Part shown: positions 16,842 to 25,794 of the stretch, piece by piece
How positions within the stretch are numbered: the stretch's first letter is position 1
How the letters are laid out: each line of letters opens with the position of its first letter
Source of the DNA: Flavimobilis massiliensis
GTDB taxonomy: Bacteria > Actinomycetota > Actinomycetes > Actinomycetales > Cellulomonadaceae
Reading direction: 5' to 3'
DNA length: 64,000 nt
Assembly: GCF_900240335.1 (NCBI RefSeq)
Contig: NZ_LT964979.1
Coordinates: forward strand, 1,984,001-2,048,000
Position numbers and translations under genes: made by a program
The notes under the pieces: generated by a model
What the model saw: the letters and a program-made list of their open reading frames with translations, nothing else
Told to the model about the DNA's origin: nothing
The model's database searches: none

Positions 16842-17642
16842 TCAGTTGTGCGTCGGGCCCGTCTTCCCTGTCCGACGGACTCGCACGTACACGGCCGCCC
16901 CCGCCCCCTTCTTCAGCTCGAGCGTCGGCTGCGCCTTGAGCAGGAGGTGAAGCTGGGCGAACCCGTGTTGCTTAGGTGTGAAGGACGGGCGCAGCGTCTT
17001 CATCGTCGAACCGAGTTTGCCGAGATGCACCCACCCGTCCTCATCTGCGGCACCGCTGATCGCTGCCTTGAGAAGATCGATCGGGACGGGAGGTCGCTTC
17101 TTCATCGGAGTCGCTGCTGGTTGCGCGGCCGGAGCGACGGCAGCGGAGGGTGCGGGTCTCGTCGCCGCGGCAGCCGGTCGCACGCGTACGGCGGCCGCTC
17201 GCAGCTCGTCGAACGCGATGAACGCGTCGCAGGCCGCGACGAAAGCCGTCGGGGTCGACCGCTCGCCGAAGCCGTGGACGATCTTTCCGCTCTCCCGTAG
17301 GCGCGACGCGAGCCGCGTGAAATCGCTGTCGGAAGAGACGATGCAGAAGCCGTCAAGGTCAGCGGTGTGCAGCAGGTCCATCGCATCGATGATGAGCGCA
17401 GAGTCCGTCGCGTTCTTGCCCTGCGTGTAGGCGAACTGTTGGATCGGCTGAAGTGAGTGCTCGAGGAGCACGGACTTCCAGCCGCCGAGCCGCGAGGCGG
17501 TCCAGTCCCCGTAGACGCGCCTCACGACCGCCCTACCGAGGTTGGAGACCCTCCCAAGGAGCGGTGCGATGATCGCTGACGACGCATTGTCACCGTCGAT
17601 GAGCACGGCGAGGCGTGGCTGCTGATTCCGTGAGCCAGTCAT
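16842..17642 (-). CDS. NYN-domain ribonuclease-like protein with OST-HTH (LOTUS) domain
   Basis: 266 residues. The N-terminal PIN-like NYN/LabA domain shows AVLIDGDNASS (D16, D18), DSALIIDAMDLLH near residue 83 and CIVSSDSDFTRLASRLRE near residue 98, the acidic residues of a metal-dependent RNase site. An Ala/Pro-rich linker (~150-185) leads to a C-terminal OST-HTH/LOTUS domain (IDLLKAAISGAADEDGWVHL ... LRPSFTPKQHGF), a fold that binds structured RNA including G-quadruplexes. Known bacterial relatives are poorly characterised; a role in RNA degradation is inferred. AGGGGGAT precedes the ATG at 17642. The gene lies alone between two perfect family D repeats. Confidence 0.88.
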   Translation of the reverse strand: MTGSRNQQPRLAVLIDGDNASSAIIAPLLGRVSNLGRAVVRRVYGDWTASRLGGWKSVLLEHSLQPIQQFAYTQGKNATDSALIIDAMDLLHTADLDGFCIVSSDSDFTRLASRLRESGKIVHGFGERSTPTAFVAACDAFIAFDELRAAAVRVRPAAAATRPAPSAAVAPAAQPAATPMKKRPPVPIDLLKAAISGAADEDGWVHLGKLGSTMKTLRPSFTPKQHGFAQLHLLLKAQPTLELKKGAGAAVYVRVRRTGKTGPTHN

Positions 17643-17755
17643 GAAATCCCCCTGTAGACCGGTCATGTGGTCCGCGTCCCCACGCTACAGAACGTCGAGG
17701 TGCGGTAGTAGCGGCTCGCCGGCGGAGACGTGGACGACCCCGTCGGGCTGCTCTT

Positions 17756-17804
17756 CCCACCGCAAAATCCGAGCAGATGGCTACTGGCAGCAACCATCTG
17801 CGCG
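17756..17804. repeat. Family D repeat, copy 2
   Basis: Perfect 49-bp direct copy of 16760-16808. It lies between the 5' end of the NYN gene and the 3' end of the YbaK gene. The interval between the two copies is 947 bases and holds only the NYN gene and its promoter. Confidence 0.85.
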
Positions 17805-17819
17805 GAATCGTGGTGAGGA

Positions 17820-18296
17820 CTAGAGCGGATCCGTGACGTCGGCGACGGTCGCGTCGAGCACGCGCACGAGGTCGGCGCCGTCGACGGTCGCGGCCGTGCC
17901 GTGCGCGCCTGCGCCGATCGATACCTGCCCGACGACCCGTGCGTCGGCGACGACGGGCCAGGCGGTCGTTGCACCGAACGGGGTGATCGTGCCGCGCTCG
18001 TAGCCTGTGACCTCGAACGCCGTCGCGGCGTCGGGCATCGACATGCGCGAGACGCCGAGGAGCTCGCGCAGCTTGGGCCAGGAGATCTGACGGTCGCCAG
18101 GCACGAGGACGAGCAGGAAGTCGCCCTCGCCGCGTCTCACGACGAGCGTCTTGATGATGCCCGACGGTTCCACGCCGCGTGCTGCGGCGGCCTCGGCGAG
18201 CGAGGACACGCGCCCGTGCGTCGTCAACGTGAACGGGATCCCGGACGCTTCGAGAGCTGCGCGGGCGCGGGAGGCGCCGTCGGGGGAGGTGGTCAT
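17820..18296 (-). CDS. ybaK: YbaK/EbsC-family aminoacyl-tRNA deacylase (Cys-tRNA(Pro) type)
   Basis: 158 residues, the usual family length. Landmarks are PFTLTTHGRVSSLAEAAAARG, then GIIKTLVVR with the invariant Lys at residue 49, and VGQVSIGAGAHGTAATVDGADL near the C-terminus. YbaK-type enzymes hydrolyse mischarged Cys-tRNA(Pro) or related mis-acylated tRNAs in the cytosol. The gene starts within the stop codon of the upstream membrane-protein gene (ATGA), so the pair is an operon. Precise tRNA specificity cannot be read from sequence. Confidence 0.88.
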   Translation of the reverse strand: MTTSPDGASRARAALEASGIPFTLTTHGRVSSLAEAAAARGVEPSGIIKTLVVRRGEGDFLLVLVPGDRQISWPKLRELLGVSRMSMPDAATAFEVTGYERGTITPFGATTAWPVVADARVVGQVSIGAGAHGTAATVDGADLVRVLDATVADVTDPL

Positions 18297-18988
18297 GCGT
18301 CGGATCCTCGACGATCGAGGTCCGGGGCCTGCCCGCCCGCGGGTGTGCTGGCTGTGCGCCCGGCGCGCGCGCTCGTGTCTGTCCCGTCGGCGCGAGAGTC
18401 CCGTGGGAGGCGGGGAAACTCCGCGAGCTGCGCCCGACGCGCCCTCACAAACAGCACCACGAGCACGATGAGCGCCGCGAACGCGAGCATGACGACGATC
18501 TGCCCGTACATGACGGTCCCGCCCGACGCGACCCACAGGTCGAGGTTCGACGGCGGCTCGACAGGCAGCAGCGACCCGTCCGACGCGGTCGCGGTCGGCG
18601 TCGGCGTCCCGTGGATTTCGCCGCGCGCCGCGGCCTCCTGGGCTGCAGCGGTCCCGGGCGCGAGCAGCATCGCGACACCCCACGGCAGCCCGACGGCCCA
18701 GACGACGGCGAGCACGAGGTAGCGCATCGGCACGAAGCGCCGGTTCATGCGCAGCGGCGACGCGTCGGACGTGAACCCGCGCAGCGCGATGGTCACGCCG
18801 ACGGCGTAGACGACGACGAACGCGAGCAACCAGCCCTTCGTCAGCTCGGACTCCTCGTCCTTCACCCACACGACGAGCGCGAGGAGCGGCAGCACGAGGA
18901 GCAGGAGCCCGACGGTCGCGTCCCCCGGCGCGGGCGGCGTGCAGCGCTGGCCCGTGCGGGCGCAGGTGGCGGGGCGGTCGACGCTCAT
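18293..18988 (-). CDS. Predicted membrane protein, function unknown
   Basis: 231 residues. Four hydrophobic segments at about residues 25-42, 50-70, 88-110 and 160-183. Between helices 3 and 4 is an exposed loop rich in Thr/Ala/Pro (GTPTPTATASDG). The C-terminus is hydrophilic, rich in Arg and Ser. No recognised domain. Ends in an ATGA overlap with ybaK. Confidence 0.7.
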   Translation of the reverse strand: MSVDRPATCARTGQRCTPPAPGDATVGLLLLVLPLLALVVWVKDEESELTKGWLLAFVVVYAVGVTIALRGFTSDASPLRMNRRFVPMRYLVLAVVWAVGLPWGVAMLLAPGTAAAQEAAARGEIHGTPTPTATASDGSLLPVEPPSNLDLWVASGGTVMYGQIVVMLAFAALIVLVVLFVRARRAQLAEFPRLPRDSRADGTDTSARAGRTASTPAGGQAPDLDRRGSDA

Positions 18989-18997
18989 GCGCCGAGA

Positions 18998-19696
18998 CTA
19001 CCGAGCGCCGAGGACGTCGGTGACGCCCGGCTCGTCGGACCAGGGTCGCGCTGGATCGCGCCCGACGAGGGCGTCGACAGCGGCCTTCCACGACGCGAGG
19101 AGGTCGCGCACCTTCCACGCGGCGAGCTTCGACGGTTCGACCGATGCCGACGACACCGCGACCCCGACGGCGTCGATCCCCGCGGCCCGGGCGGAGAACA
19201 GGGCGCGCGGCAGGTGGTAGTCCTGCGTGACGACGATCGCGTCCTCGACGCCGAAGACGGTGCGCGCCCGCACGGCGGAGTCGTGCGTGTCGAGCCCCGC
19301 GAAGTCCTGGAGGACGACGCCCTCCGGCACGCCAGCACGCACGAGGTAGTCCTTCATGGCCGTCGGCTCGTCGTACCCGACGGTCGAGGAGTCCCCCGAG
19401 ACGAGCACGCCGCGCACGACGCCCCGCTCATAGAGGTCGACGGCCGCGTCGAGTCGCCGCCCGAGGTACGTCGACGGCGTTCCGTCGGGCCGCAGCCCCG
19501 CGCCGAGGACGAGCGCGACGGTCCGCGGGGGTGCGTCGGCAAGGTCGACGACGTGCTGCCGCCCGCTCGCCTGCACGACGGCGACGGGTGCGACGACGGC
19601 GACGACGCCGACGCACGCGGCGACGAGGAGCGCCCGGCGCAGACGGCGGCGCGGTCGCGCCTCGGGGACCTCGACGAGCTCAACCAGGGACGTCAT
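18998..19696 (-). CDS. SanA/YdcF-like membrane-anchored protein (DUF218)
   Basis: 232 residues. An N-terminal transmembrane helix (LLVAACVGVVAVVAPVAVV, ~21-39) precedes a DUF218 domain: ALVLGAGLRPDGTPSTYLGRRLDAAVDLY, GVLVSGDSS, DEPTAMKDYLVRAGVP, and VVTQDYHLPRALFSARAAGI. SanA in enteric bacteria affects envelope permeability and vancomycin tolerance; in actinobacteria the role is untested. The ATG at 19696 is preferred (AGGATGG upstream), although an ATG nine bases earlier is possible. It ends just upstream of the membrane-protein gene and is probably the first gene of the three-gene run. Confidence 0.85.
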   Translation of the reverse strand: MTSLVELVEVPEARPRRRLRRALLVAACVGVVAVVAPVAVVQASGRQHVVDLADAPPRTVALVLGAGLRPDGTPSTYLGRRLDAAVDLYERGVVRGVLVSGDSSTVGYDEPTAMKDYLVRAGVPEGVVLQDFAGLDTHDSAVRARTVFGVEDAIVVTQDYHLPRALFSARAAGIDAVGVAVSSASVEPSKLAAWKVRDLLASWKAAVDALVGRDPARPWSDEPGVTDVLGAR

Positions 19697-19838
19697 GCGC
19701 ACCATCCTGCCCGGTCCGCGTCCGGAACACGCGGGTACGGACCTTCCTGCGCAGGATCTCCGCAGGTGTGCCGCTCCAGTGTCGGCGGCCCCGACTAGGC
19801 TCGGTGGTGCCTCGCCGCCCACTCCTCACGGAGGACCC

Positions 19839-20312
19839 ATGACCGCCCGTCGCCTCACCGCTCTCGCCGTCGCCGCGCTGTTCGGCACGTCCGTGCTTGT
19901 TGGCTGCTCGGACGACGGGTCGTTTTCGCTGCCGTCGGGCGACCAGCTCAAGCAGATGGTCGACTCGGGCACGCAGCGCGCCCAGGAGCTCAGGGCGAAG
20001 GCCGACGAGGCCCGCGCGAGCCTCGAGGGTCTCACCGGAGACCTCAAAGGCACGGCCGAGAAGGCCTTGAGCGGCGCGCAGGGCGCCGCCGACCAGGCCC
20101 GCGCCGCGCTCGAGTCCGCGCAGTCCGCGAAGGGCGACGCGGAGGCGAAGGTCACCGACGCTCGGGAGTCGCTCGACAAGGCGAAGGCGGACCTCGACGC
20201 GGCCCGTGAGCGTCTGGAGAAGGACGACTCGGCAGCCGGCAAGGCCGCGAACGACGCGCTCGCGAAGGTCGAGACCGAGCTCGAGAACCTCCTCGGGAAC
20301 CTCAAGGGCTGA
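19839..20312 (+). CDS. Small coiled-coil lipoprotein, function unknown
   Basis: 157 residues with a clear lipoprotein signal peptide (FGTSVLVGC lipobox, Cys ~24). The mature chain is almost entirely predicted alpha-helical coiled coil with heptad-like Ala/Glu/Lys repeats (AKADEARASLEGL, KVTDARESLDKAKADL). It would sit on the outer face of the membrane and may be a spacer or scaffold. GGAGG lies 4-5 nt before the ATG at 19839. It is followed 51 bases later by hrpA. No family assigned. Confidence 0.78.
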   Translation: MTARRLTALAVAALFGTSVLVGCSDDGSFSLPSGDQLKQMVDSGTQRAQELRAKADEARASLEGLTGDLKGTAEKALSGAQGAADQARAALESAQSAKGDAEAKVTDARESLDKAKADLDAARERLEKDDSAAGKAANDALAKVETELENLLGNLKG

Positions 20313-20363
20313 CATCCTGGGGCGCTCCTGGGGAATCGAGGTTGCGCCACCCTGGGAGAATGG

Positions 20364-23300
20364 GTGCCCGTGAGCACACCGACCGGATCCAGCGCGCCCG
20401 AGGGGCGTCCCCGTCGGGGTCGCGGCGGACGCGGCCGCGGCCCGGAACACGGGTCCTCGCAGGGCTCGTCGCAGGGCCCGTCGCAGCGTTCGTCGCAGGC
20501 CGGCGGCAAGGGTCGCGGTCGCGGTCGGCGCGACACGTTCGACCGCGGGGTCCTCGACGCGCGTGCGCTCGCGCGTGCGGCGCGTGCCGCGGAGATCCGC
20601 GCGCTCGTCGACGTCCCCGCGATCACGTACCCCGAGAACCTCCCGGTCTCGGCGCAACGTGAGGAGATCGCGGACGCGATCCGCGACCACCAAGTCGTCA
20701 TCGTCGCGGGCGCGACGGGCTCGGGCAAGACGACGCAGCTGCCGAAGATCCTCCTCGACCTCGGCCGTGGCCGGGCGGGCCAGATCGGCCACACGCAGCC
20801 GCGCCGCCTCGCGGCACGGACGGTCGCGGAGCGCATCGCGGAGGAGATCGGCGACGAGCACACGGGGCCCGACGGGCAGGTGCGGCGGGGTCGCACGGGC
20901 GGCGTCGTCGGCTACCAGGTGCGGTTCACGGACGAGAGTTCGGACCGCACGCTCGTCAAGGTCATGACGGACGGCATCCTCCTCGCGCAGATCCAGCGCG
21001 ACCCGCTGCTGCGGACCTACGACACGCTCGTCATCGACGAGGCGCACGAGCGTTCGCTCAACATCGACTTCCTCCTCGGCTACCTCACGCAGCTGCTGCC
21101 GCAGCGGCCGGACCTCAAGCTCGTCATCACGTCGGCGACGATCGACTCCGAGCGGTTCGCGGAGCACTTCGCGTCCGTGGCGGCCGACGGCACTCGGGTG
21201 CCGGCACCCGTCATCGAGGTGTCGGGCCGCACGTACCCGGTCGAGATCCGCTACCGACCGCTCGTCGAGGACCTGCCTGATCCGGCGGAGGACAAGGGCA
21301 CGTCGACGGGCGCGGTCGGCGGCGGCAAGGCCGCGAAGAAGAAGCGCCCGGCCAAGGCCGTCGAGCGTGACCTCATGACGGGCATCTGCGAGGCCGTCGA
21401 CGAGCTCTTCGCGGAGGGCCCCGGCGACATCCTCGTCTTCCTCTCAGGCGAGCGCGAGATCCGCGACGCGGCCGACGCTCTGCGCGGGCACCTCGGCGAC
21501 CGAGTCGACGGGCGCGGCACGCCGCTGTCCGTCGAGGTCGTGCCGCTCTACGCGCGCCTCTCGGCGGCCGAGCAGCATCGGGTCTTCGAGCCGCACGGCG
21601 GGCGTCGCGTCGTCCTCGCGACGAACGTCGCGGAGACGTCCCTCACGGTGCCGGGCATCCGCTACGTCATCGACCCGGGAACGGCGCGCATCTCGCGCTA
21701 CTCGAAGGCGACGAAGGTCCAGCGGCTCCCGATCGAGCCCGTGAGCCAGGCGAGCGCCAACCAGCGCTCGGGGCGGTGTGGGCGCGTGGCCGACGGCATC
21801 GCGATCCGCCTGTACTCCGAGTCCGACTTCGAGGGGCGCCCCGAGTTCACCGACCCCGAGATCCTGCGGACGTCGCTCGCGAGCGTCATCCTCCAGATGA
21901 TCTCGTCGGGCGTCGCGAACGGTCCTGACGACGTCGCGGGCTTCCCGTTCGTCGACCCGCCCGACGTTCGCGCGGTGCGTGACGGCGTCACCCTGCTCAC
22001 GGAGCTCGGGGCGCTCGCCGACGGCGCCTCGCTCACCGCGACCGGGCGCACGCTCTCGCGCCTGCCGATGGACCCGAGACTCGGCCGCATGATCATTGAG
22101 GGCGCGCGACGCGGCGTGGGCCGCGAGGTCCTCATCGTCACGGCGGTCCTCTCGATCCAGGACCCGCGCGAGCGCCCGACGGAGCAACGCCAGCACGCCG
22201 ACCAGCTCCACGGCCGCTTCGCGGACCCGACGTCGGACTTCCTCACGTACCTCAACCTCTGGGAGTACCTCAAGGAGCAGCGCCGCGCCCTGTCGTCGTC
22301 GGCGTTCCGCCGCCTGTGCAAGGCGGAGTTCATCAACTTCCTGCGCGTCCGCGAGTGGCAGGACCTCGTCGGGCAGCTCAAGGACATGGCGGAGCAGCTC
22401 GACCTCGAGATCAAGCCTGCGTCGCGGGCAGTCGTCGCCGACGGCTCGTCGTCGGGCGTCGTGCGTCGTTCCGCGCCGGGGGCGCGGGCGCTGTCCGTCG
22501 CCGAGGCGATGGCGGAGGCCGCCGAGAAGGCAGGCGAGGCCCGCGAGACCGAGACGCACCGTTTCCGCTGGGACGGTGACACGATCCATCGTGCGCTGCT
22601 CGCGGGCATGCTCTCGCAGATCGGCATGCAGCAGGTCACCGAGGTCGGCGCGCAGCGGCCGGGCAGGCCTGCGCGCGAGGACCGTCGGGCGGCGCGTCAG
22701 GCGCGCAACGAGTACGTGGGGGCCCGCAACGCACACTTCGCGATCTTCCCGGGCTCGCCGCTGTCGAAGAAGCCGCCGGCGTGGATCATGGCGGGCGAGC
22801 TCGTCGAGACGAGCCGCCTGTGGGCGCGCGAGGTCGCACGGATCGAGCCCGAGTGGGCCGAGGAGATCGGCGCCCACCTCGTCAAGCACGTGTACTCCGA
22901 GCCGCACTGGTCCTCGAAGCAGGGGGCGGCGCAGGCCTTCGAGAAGGTGCTGCTCCACGGCCTGCCGATCGTCGCGCAGCGCAAGGTCCTCTTCTCCCGT
23001 GTCGATCCGGAGGGGGCGCGGGAGATGTTCCTCCGCAAGGCGCTCGTCGAGGGGGAGTGGAGCACGCGCCACGAGTTCTTCGCGCGCAACCGGGAGCTGC
23101 TCGACGAGGCCGAGCAGCTCGAGGCGCGCACGCGTCGTCGTGATCTCGTCGTCGACGACGACACGCTCTTCGCGTTCTACGATGCGCGCGTGCCCGCGGA
23201 CGTCGTCTCGGCGCGGCACTTCGACCGCTGGTGGAAGGACGCGCGCCGCACGGACCCGGAGCTGCTGACCTTCACCCCGGAGTTGCTCGTGCCCGAGGCC

Positions 23301-25082
23301 GGGGACGTCGATCTCGCGGACTATCCGGACACGTGGGAGCAGGGCGACCTGCGTCTTCCGCTCACGTACGAGCTTTCTCCCGGCCAGCAGACCGACGGGG
23401 TGACGGTGCACGTGCCGCTCGCGGTGCTCGACCGTGTGGTGCCCGACGGCTTCGACTGGCTCGTCCCGGGCATGTGGACGGAGCTCGCGACGGCGACGAT
23501 CCGCGCGCTGCCGAAGCCGGTGCGCGTGCAGCTCGTGCCGGCGCCGGACGTCGCGCGGGACGTCGTCGCGTGGCTGCGCGCCCACGAGGCCGCGTGGGCG
23601 GACCTCACGCGCGCAGGCGACATGGCGCCGTCGTTCCACGAGGCGTTCGCGCGCGCGGTGCGCGCGCTGCGCGAGGTCGTCGTGCCCGACGACGCGTGGG
23701 CGAGCGTCGCGCTGCCGGACCATCTGCGCATGCAGTTCCGCGTCGTCGACTCACGCGGGACGATCGTCGACGAGGGCGCCGACCTGCTCGCGCTGCAGCG
23801 CCGGCTGCGCTCGCGCACGCAGGCGGAGGTGCGGACCGCGGTCCGCACGGCCCTGGCGGACGCGATCCGCGAAGCGGGCACCCCGGCCCCCTCCGGCTCC
23901 CCCGCCGGCTCCGCCTCCCCCTCCGCTCCGACTCGTAGGTCTGGAGCACCATCGAACGGTGCTGGAGACCTTCCAGTCGACCCGTCTGATCCGACTCGTA
24001 GGTCCGGAGCACCATCGAACGGTGCTGGAGACCGACCAGTCGAGGAGGCGGGCGTGCTGCTCGCCGAGCAGGAGCGGCTCACCACGTGGCCGACGCTCAC
24101 CTCACCCACCGGCGAGCCCGTCCCGGGCGACGCGCTGCCCGACGAGGTCGTCACGCGCCTCGGCGCAGGCCCGTCGGCCACGACCGTCCGCGGGTACCCC
24201 GCGCTCGTCGTCGAGCTCGCGCCGGCACGCGCGAAGGGCACGTCGTCGGGCGGGTCCGCAGCGGGCGGCAAGCGCCCGGCGGGCGCGCAGGGCGGCCGCA
24301 ACGTCGAGTCCGTCGCTCTCCGCATCCTGGCCGACCGCCGACGCCAGGCCCCCGACCACGCGGCGGGCGTGCGCGCACTGCTCCTCGCGGAGACCGGCCT
24401 GCAGACGCAGCGCGTGACGACCCGGTGGACGGGTCAGCAGGCGCTCACGCTCGCGTCGAGCCCGTACCGGAGCACCGACGCCCTCGTCGGCGACGTGCAG
24501 AAGGCCGCGATCGCCGCGCTGACGTCGGGCAGCGAGCCGGGCGTCCCCGAGGCGTCGACGATCCGCTCGCGCGAGGCCTACGAGGTCGCGCGCGGCGTCG
24601 TCCGCGAGCGCCTCGAGGAGCGGGTCCACCAGATCGTCGGGCACGTCGTCGCGGCCCTGGCCGCGGCGCGCGAGCTCGACACGCAGGTGCGCACGTCGAC
24701 GAGCCTCGCGCTGCTCAACACGCTCACGGACGTGCGCGACGACGCGGCGCGGCTCGTGTTCGACGGCTTCGTCACCGCGACCCCGCCCGAGCGGCTGCGC
24801 CACCTGCCGCGCTACCTGCGCGCGGCCTCGCACCGCCTCACGAAGGCCGAGCAGAACCCCAACCGCGACGCCGAGCTCGCGTGGAAGATCCGCGACGTCG
24901 AGGACGTCTACGACCAGGCCCGCGCCGCGTACGCGGCGGGCAAGCCCGACGACGCCCGCCTCGCAGCGCTCGAGGAGGCGCGCTGGATGCTCGAGGAGCT
25001 GCGCGTGTCGTTCTTCGCGCAGCAGCTCGGCACGGACGGCACCGTCTCGGAGAAGCGGATCCGGGCGCTGCTCGCGGGCTGA
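20364..25082 (+). CDS. hrpA: ATP-dependent DEAH-box RNA helicase HrpA with in-frame palindromic insertions
   Basis: 1572 residues. A Gly/Arg/Ser-rich N-terminal tail (~60 residues) precedes Walker A GATGSGKT (116-123), DEAH (VIDEAHERSLN, ~224-231), SAT (ITSATIDSERF) and motif VI QRSGRCGR. Winged-helix, ratchet and OB-like regions follow, then the C-terminal DUF3418 domain found in HrpA. It unwinds structured RNA and, in E. coli, rescues stalled or collided ribosomes. The C-terminal half contains a 40-residue low-complexity insertion near 1188-1227 encoded by two family E repeats in frame (PTRRSGAPSNGAGD twice). The GTG at 20364 has GGGAG 5 nt upstream; GTG at 20370 is an alternative. Confidence 0.95.
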   Translation: MPVSTPTGSSAPEGRPRRGRGGRGRGPEHGSSQGSSQGPSQRSSQAGGKGRGRGRRDTFDRGVLDARALARAARAAEIRALVDVPAITYPENLPVSAQREEIADAIRDHQVVIVAGATGSGKTTQLPKILLDLGRGRAGQIGHTQPRRLAARTVAERIAEEIGDEHTGPDGQVRRGRTGGVVGYQVRFTDESSDRTLVKVMTDGILLAQIQRDPLLRTYDTLVIDEAHERSLNIDFLLGYLTQLLPQRPDLKLVITSATIDSERFAEHFASVAADGTRVPAPVIEVSGRTYPVEIRYRPLVEDLPDPAEDKGTSTGAVGGGKAAKKKRPAKAVERDLMTGICEAVDELFAEGPGDILVFLSGEREIRDAADALRGHLGDRVDGRGTPLSVEVVPLYARLSAAEQHRVFEPHGGRRVVLATNVAETSLTVPGIRYVIDPGTARISRYSKATKVQRLPIEPVSQASANQRSGRCGRVADGIAIRLYSESDFEGRPEFTDPEILRTSLASVILQMISSGVANGPDDVAGFPFVDPPDVRAVRDGVTLLTELGALADGASLTATGRTLSRLPMDPRLGRMIIEGARRGVGREVLIVTAVLSIQDPRERPTEQRQHADQLHGRFADPTSDFLTYLNLWEYLKEQRRALSSSAFRRLCKAEFINFLRVREWQDLVGQLKDMAEQLDLEIKPASRAVVADGSSSGVVRRSAPGARALSVAEAMAEAAEKAGEARETETHRFRWDGDTIHRALLAGMLSQIGMQQVTEVGAQRPGRPAREDRRAARQARNEYVGARNAHFAIFPGSPLSKKPPAWIMAGELVETSRLWAREVARIEPEWAEEIGAHLVKHVYSEPHWSSKQGAAQAFEKVLLHGLPIVAQRKVLFSRVDPEGAREMFLRKALVEGEWSTRHEFFARNRELLDEAEQLEARTRRRDLVVDDDTLFAFYDARVPADVVSARHFDRWWKDARRTDPELLTFTPELLVPEAGDVDLADYPDTWEQGDLRLPLTYELSPGQQTDGVTVHVPLAVLDRVVPDGFDWLVPGMWTELATATIRALPKPVRVQLVPAPDVARDVVAWLRAHEAAWADLTRAGDMAPSFHEAFARAVRALREVVVPDDAWASVALPDHLRMQFRVVDSRGTIVDEGADLLALQRRLRSRTQAEVRTAVRTALADAIREAGTPAPSGSPAGSASPSAPTRRSGAPSNGAGDLPVDPSDPTRRSGAPSNGAGDRPVEEAGVLLAEQERLTTWPTLTSPTGEPVPGDALPDEVVTRLGAGPSATTVRGYPALVVELAPARAKGTSSGGSAAGGKRPAGAQGGRNVESVALRILADRRRQAPDHAAGVRALLLAETGLQTQRVTTRWTGQQALTLASSPYRSTDALVGDVQKAAIAALTSGSEPGVPEASTIRSREAYEVARGVVRERLEERVHQIVGHVVAALAAARELDTQVRTSTSLALLNTLTDVRDDAARLVFDGFVTATPPERLRHLPRYLRAASHRLTKAEQNPNRDAELAWKIRDVEDVYDQARAAYAAGKPDDARLAALEEARWMLEELRVSFFAQQLGTDGTVSEKRIRALLAG
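23930..24042 (+). repeat. Family E palindromic repeat, copies 1 and 2, in frame inside hrpA
   Basis: Two copies at 23930-23978 and 23993-24041, spaced 63 bases (21 codons). Each has inverted arms GGTCTGGAGCACC / GGTGCTGGAGACC (the second copy reads GGTCCGGAGCACC) around ATCGAAC. They are read without a stop and code PTRRSGAPSNGAGD. A third copy is intergenic at 43846, in the opposite orientation. Confidence 0.85.
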
Positions 25083-25201
25083 CCGGCGCACGATCCCGGA
25101 CGGTGAGCACGCCTCACGCCTCCGCCCCGGCCGGGCCACGCAAGCCGCGGGCCCCTCGCGACACAGACAAAGTGCAGTCCACATCGTCACAGGAGGCCAG
25201 C

Positions 25202-25345
25202 ATGCGCACCCATCGGATCGTCACCGTCGTCGTCCCTGCGACTGAGATCCCCGGCGAGGCGACGCTCGAGGCCGGCGCCGACGACCTCGCCTCTCAGGCG
25301 ACCACGCCGCTCACTCTCGTGGCTACGTCCGGGGAGGCGTCGTGA
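25202..25345 (+). CDS. 47-residue hypothetical protein coupled to a lipoprotein gene
   Basis: Small frame starting MRTHRIVTVVVPATE and ending GEAS. AGGAGG lies 5 nt before the ATG at 25202, a strong site. Its TGA overlaps the GTG of the next gene (GTGA). No signal peptide, helix or known motif is evident; the sequence is mildly acidic and Ala/Thr-rich. Because the good ribosome site belongs to this frame, it may serve partly to drive translation of the lipoprotein. Confidence 0.55.
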   Translation: MRTHRIVTVVVPATEIPGEATLEAGADDLASQATTPLTLVATSGEAS

Positions 25346-25776
25346 ATCGGCGCGGGTGTGCGGCGATCGCCGTGACCGCACTCCTTGCCCTGGGTGCGTG
25401 CGCGGGCCCGACGGCCACCGACGGACCGCGAGTCGCCGCTACGTGCGTCGGGCCTCAGATCCGGCTCGACGGCGCGCCGACGGCCGACGTCGCCCCCGGC
25501 GACGTCATCACGGTCACCGGGGCACTCTTCTACTCGACGTGCGACGACGTCGGTCCCGGCTTTGGCCCCCGCACCCCGTATGGTGCGCTGACGCTCACGG
25601 CGGTCGTCGACGGCGCCCGGTTTGAGGTCGGCACCGTCACTCCCGACGCCGAGGGTTCGTGGACCGTCGACTGGCACGTCCCCGAGGGCGCGGGCGGCAG
25701 TGCCACGGTCGAGGCCGACGACGGCCGGTGGACCATCAGCCTCGACACGAGCGGCGCGCAGCTCGTCGACGGCTGA
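25342..25776 (+). CDS. Predicted lipoprotein with a beta-rich mature domain
   Basis: 144 residues from a GTG overlapping the preceding small ORF. The signal peptide ends in a lipobox LALGAC (Cys ~20). The mature chain has two further cysteines that could form a disulfide and alternating hydrophobic/polar segments (DVITVTGALFYSTC, ALTLTAVVDGARFEVGTVT) suggestive of an Ig-like beta sandwich. Function unknown. Confidence 0.72.
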   Translation: MNRRGCAAIAVTALLALGACAGPTATDGPRVAATCVGPQIRLDGAPTADVAPGDVITVTGALFYSTCDDVGPGFGPRTPYGALTLTAVVDGARFEVGTVTPDAEGSWTVDWHVPEGAGGSATVEADDGRWTISLDTSGAQLVDG

Positions 25777-25794
25777 CCCGGTTGCCGCGGCAGC

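Noticed and set aside
16760..17804. attL/attR of an integrated element
   Set aside because: No integrase, tRNA or phage-like gene lies between the copies; the unit is under 1 kb and the repeats contain hairpins like the other terminator-like families. Kept only as a possible recombination cassette.
21444..23723. 759-codon minus-strand frame opposite hrpA
   Set aside because: Antisense of a conserved helicase; composition is Arg/Asp/His repeats with no domain.
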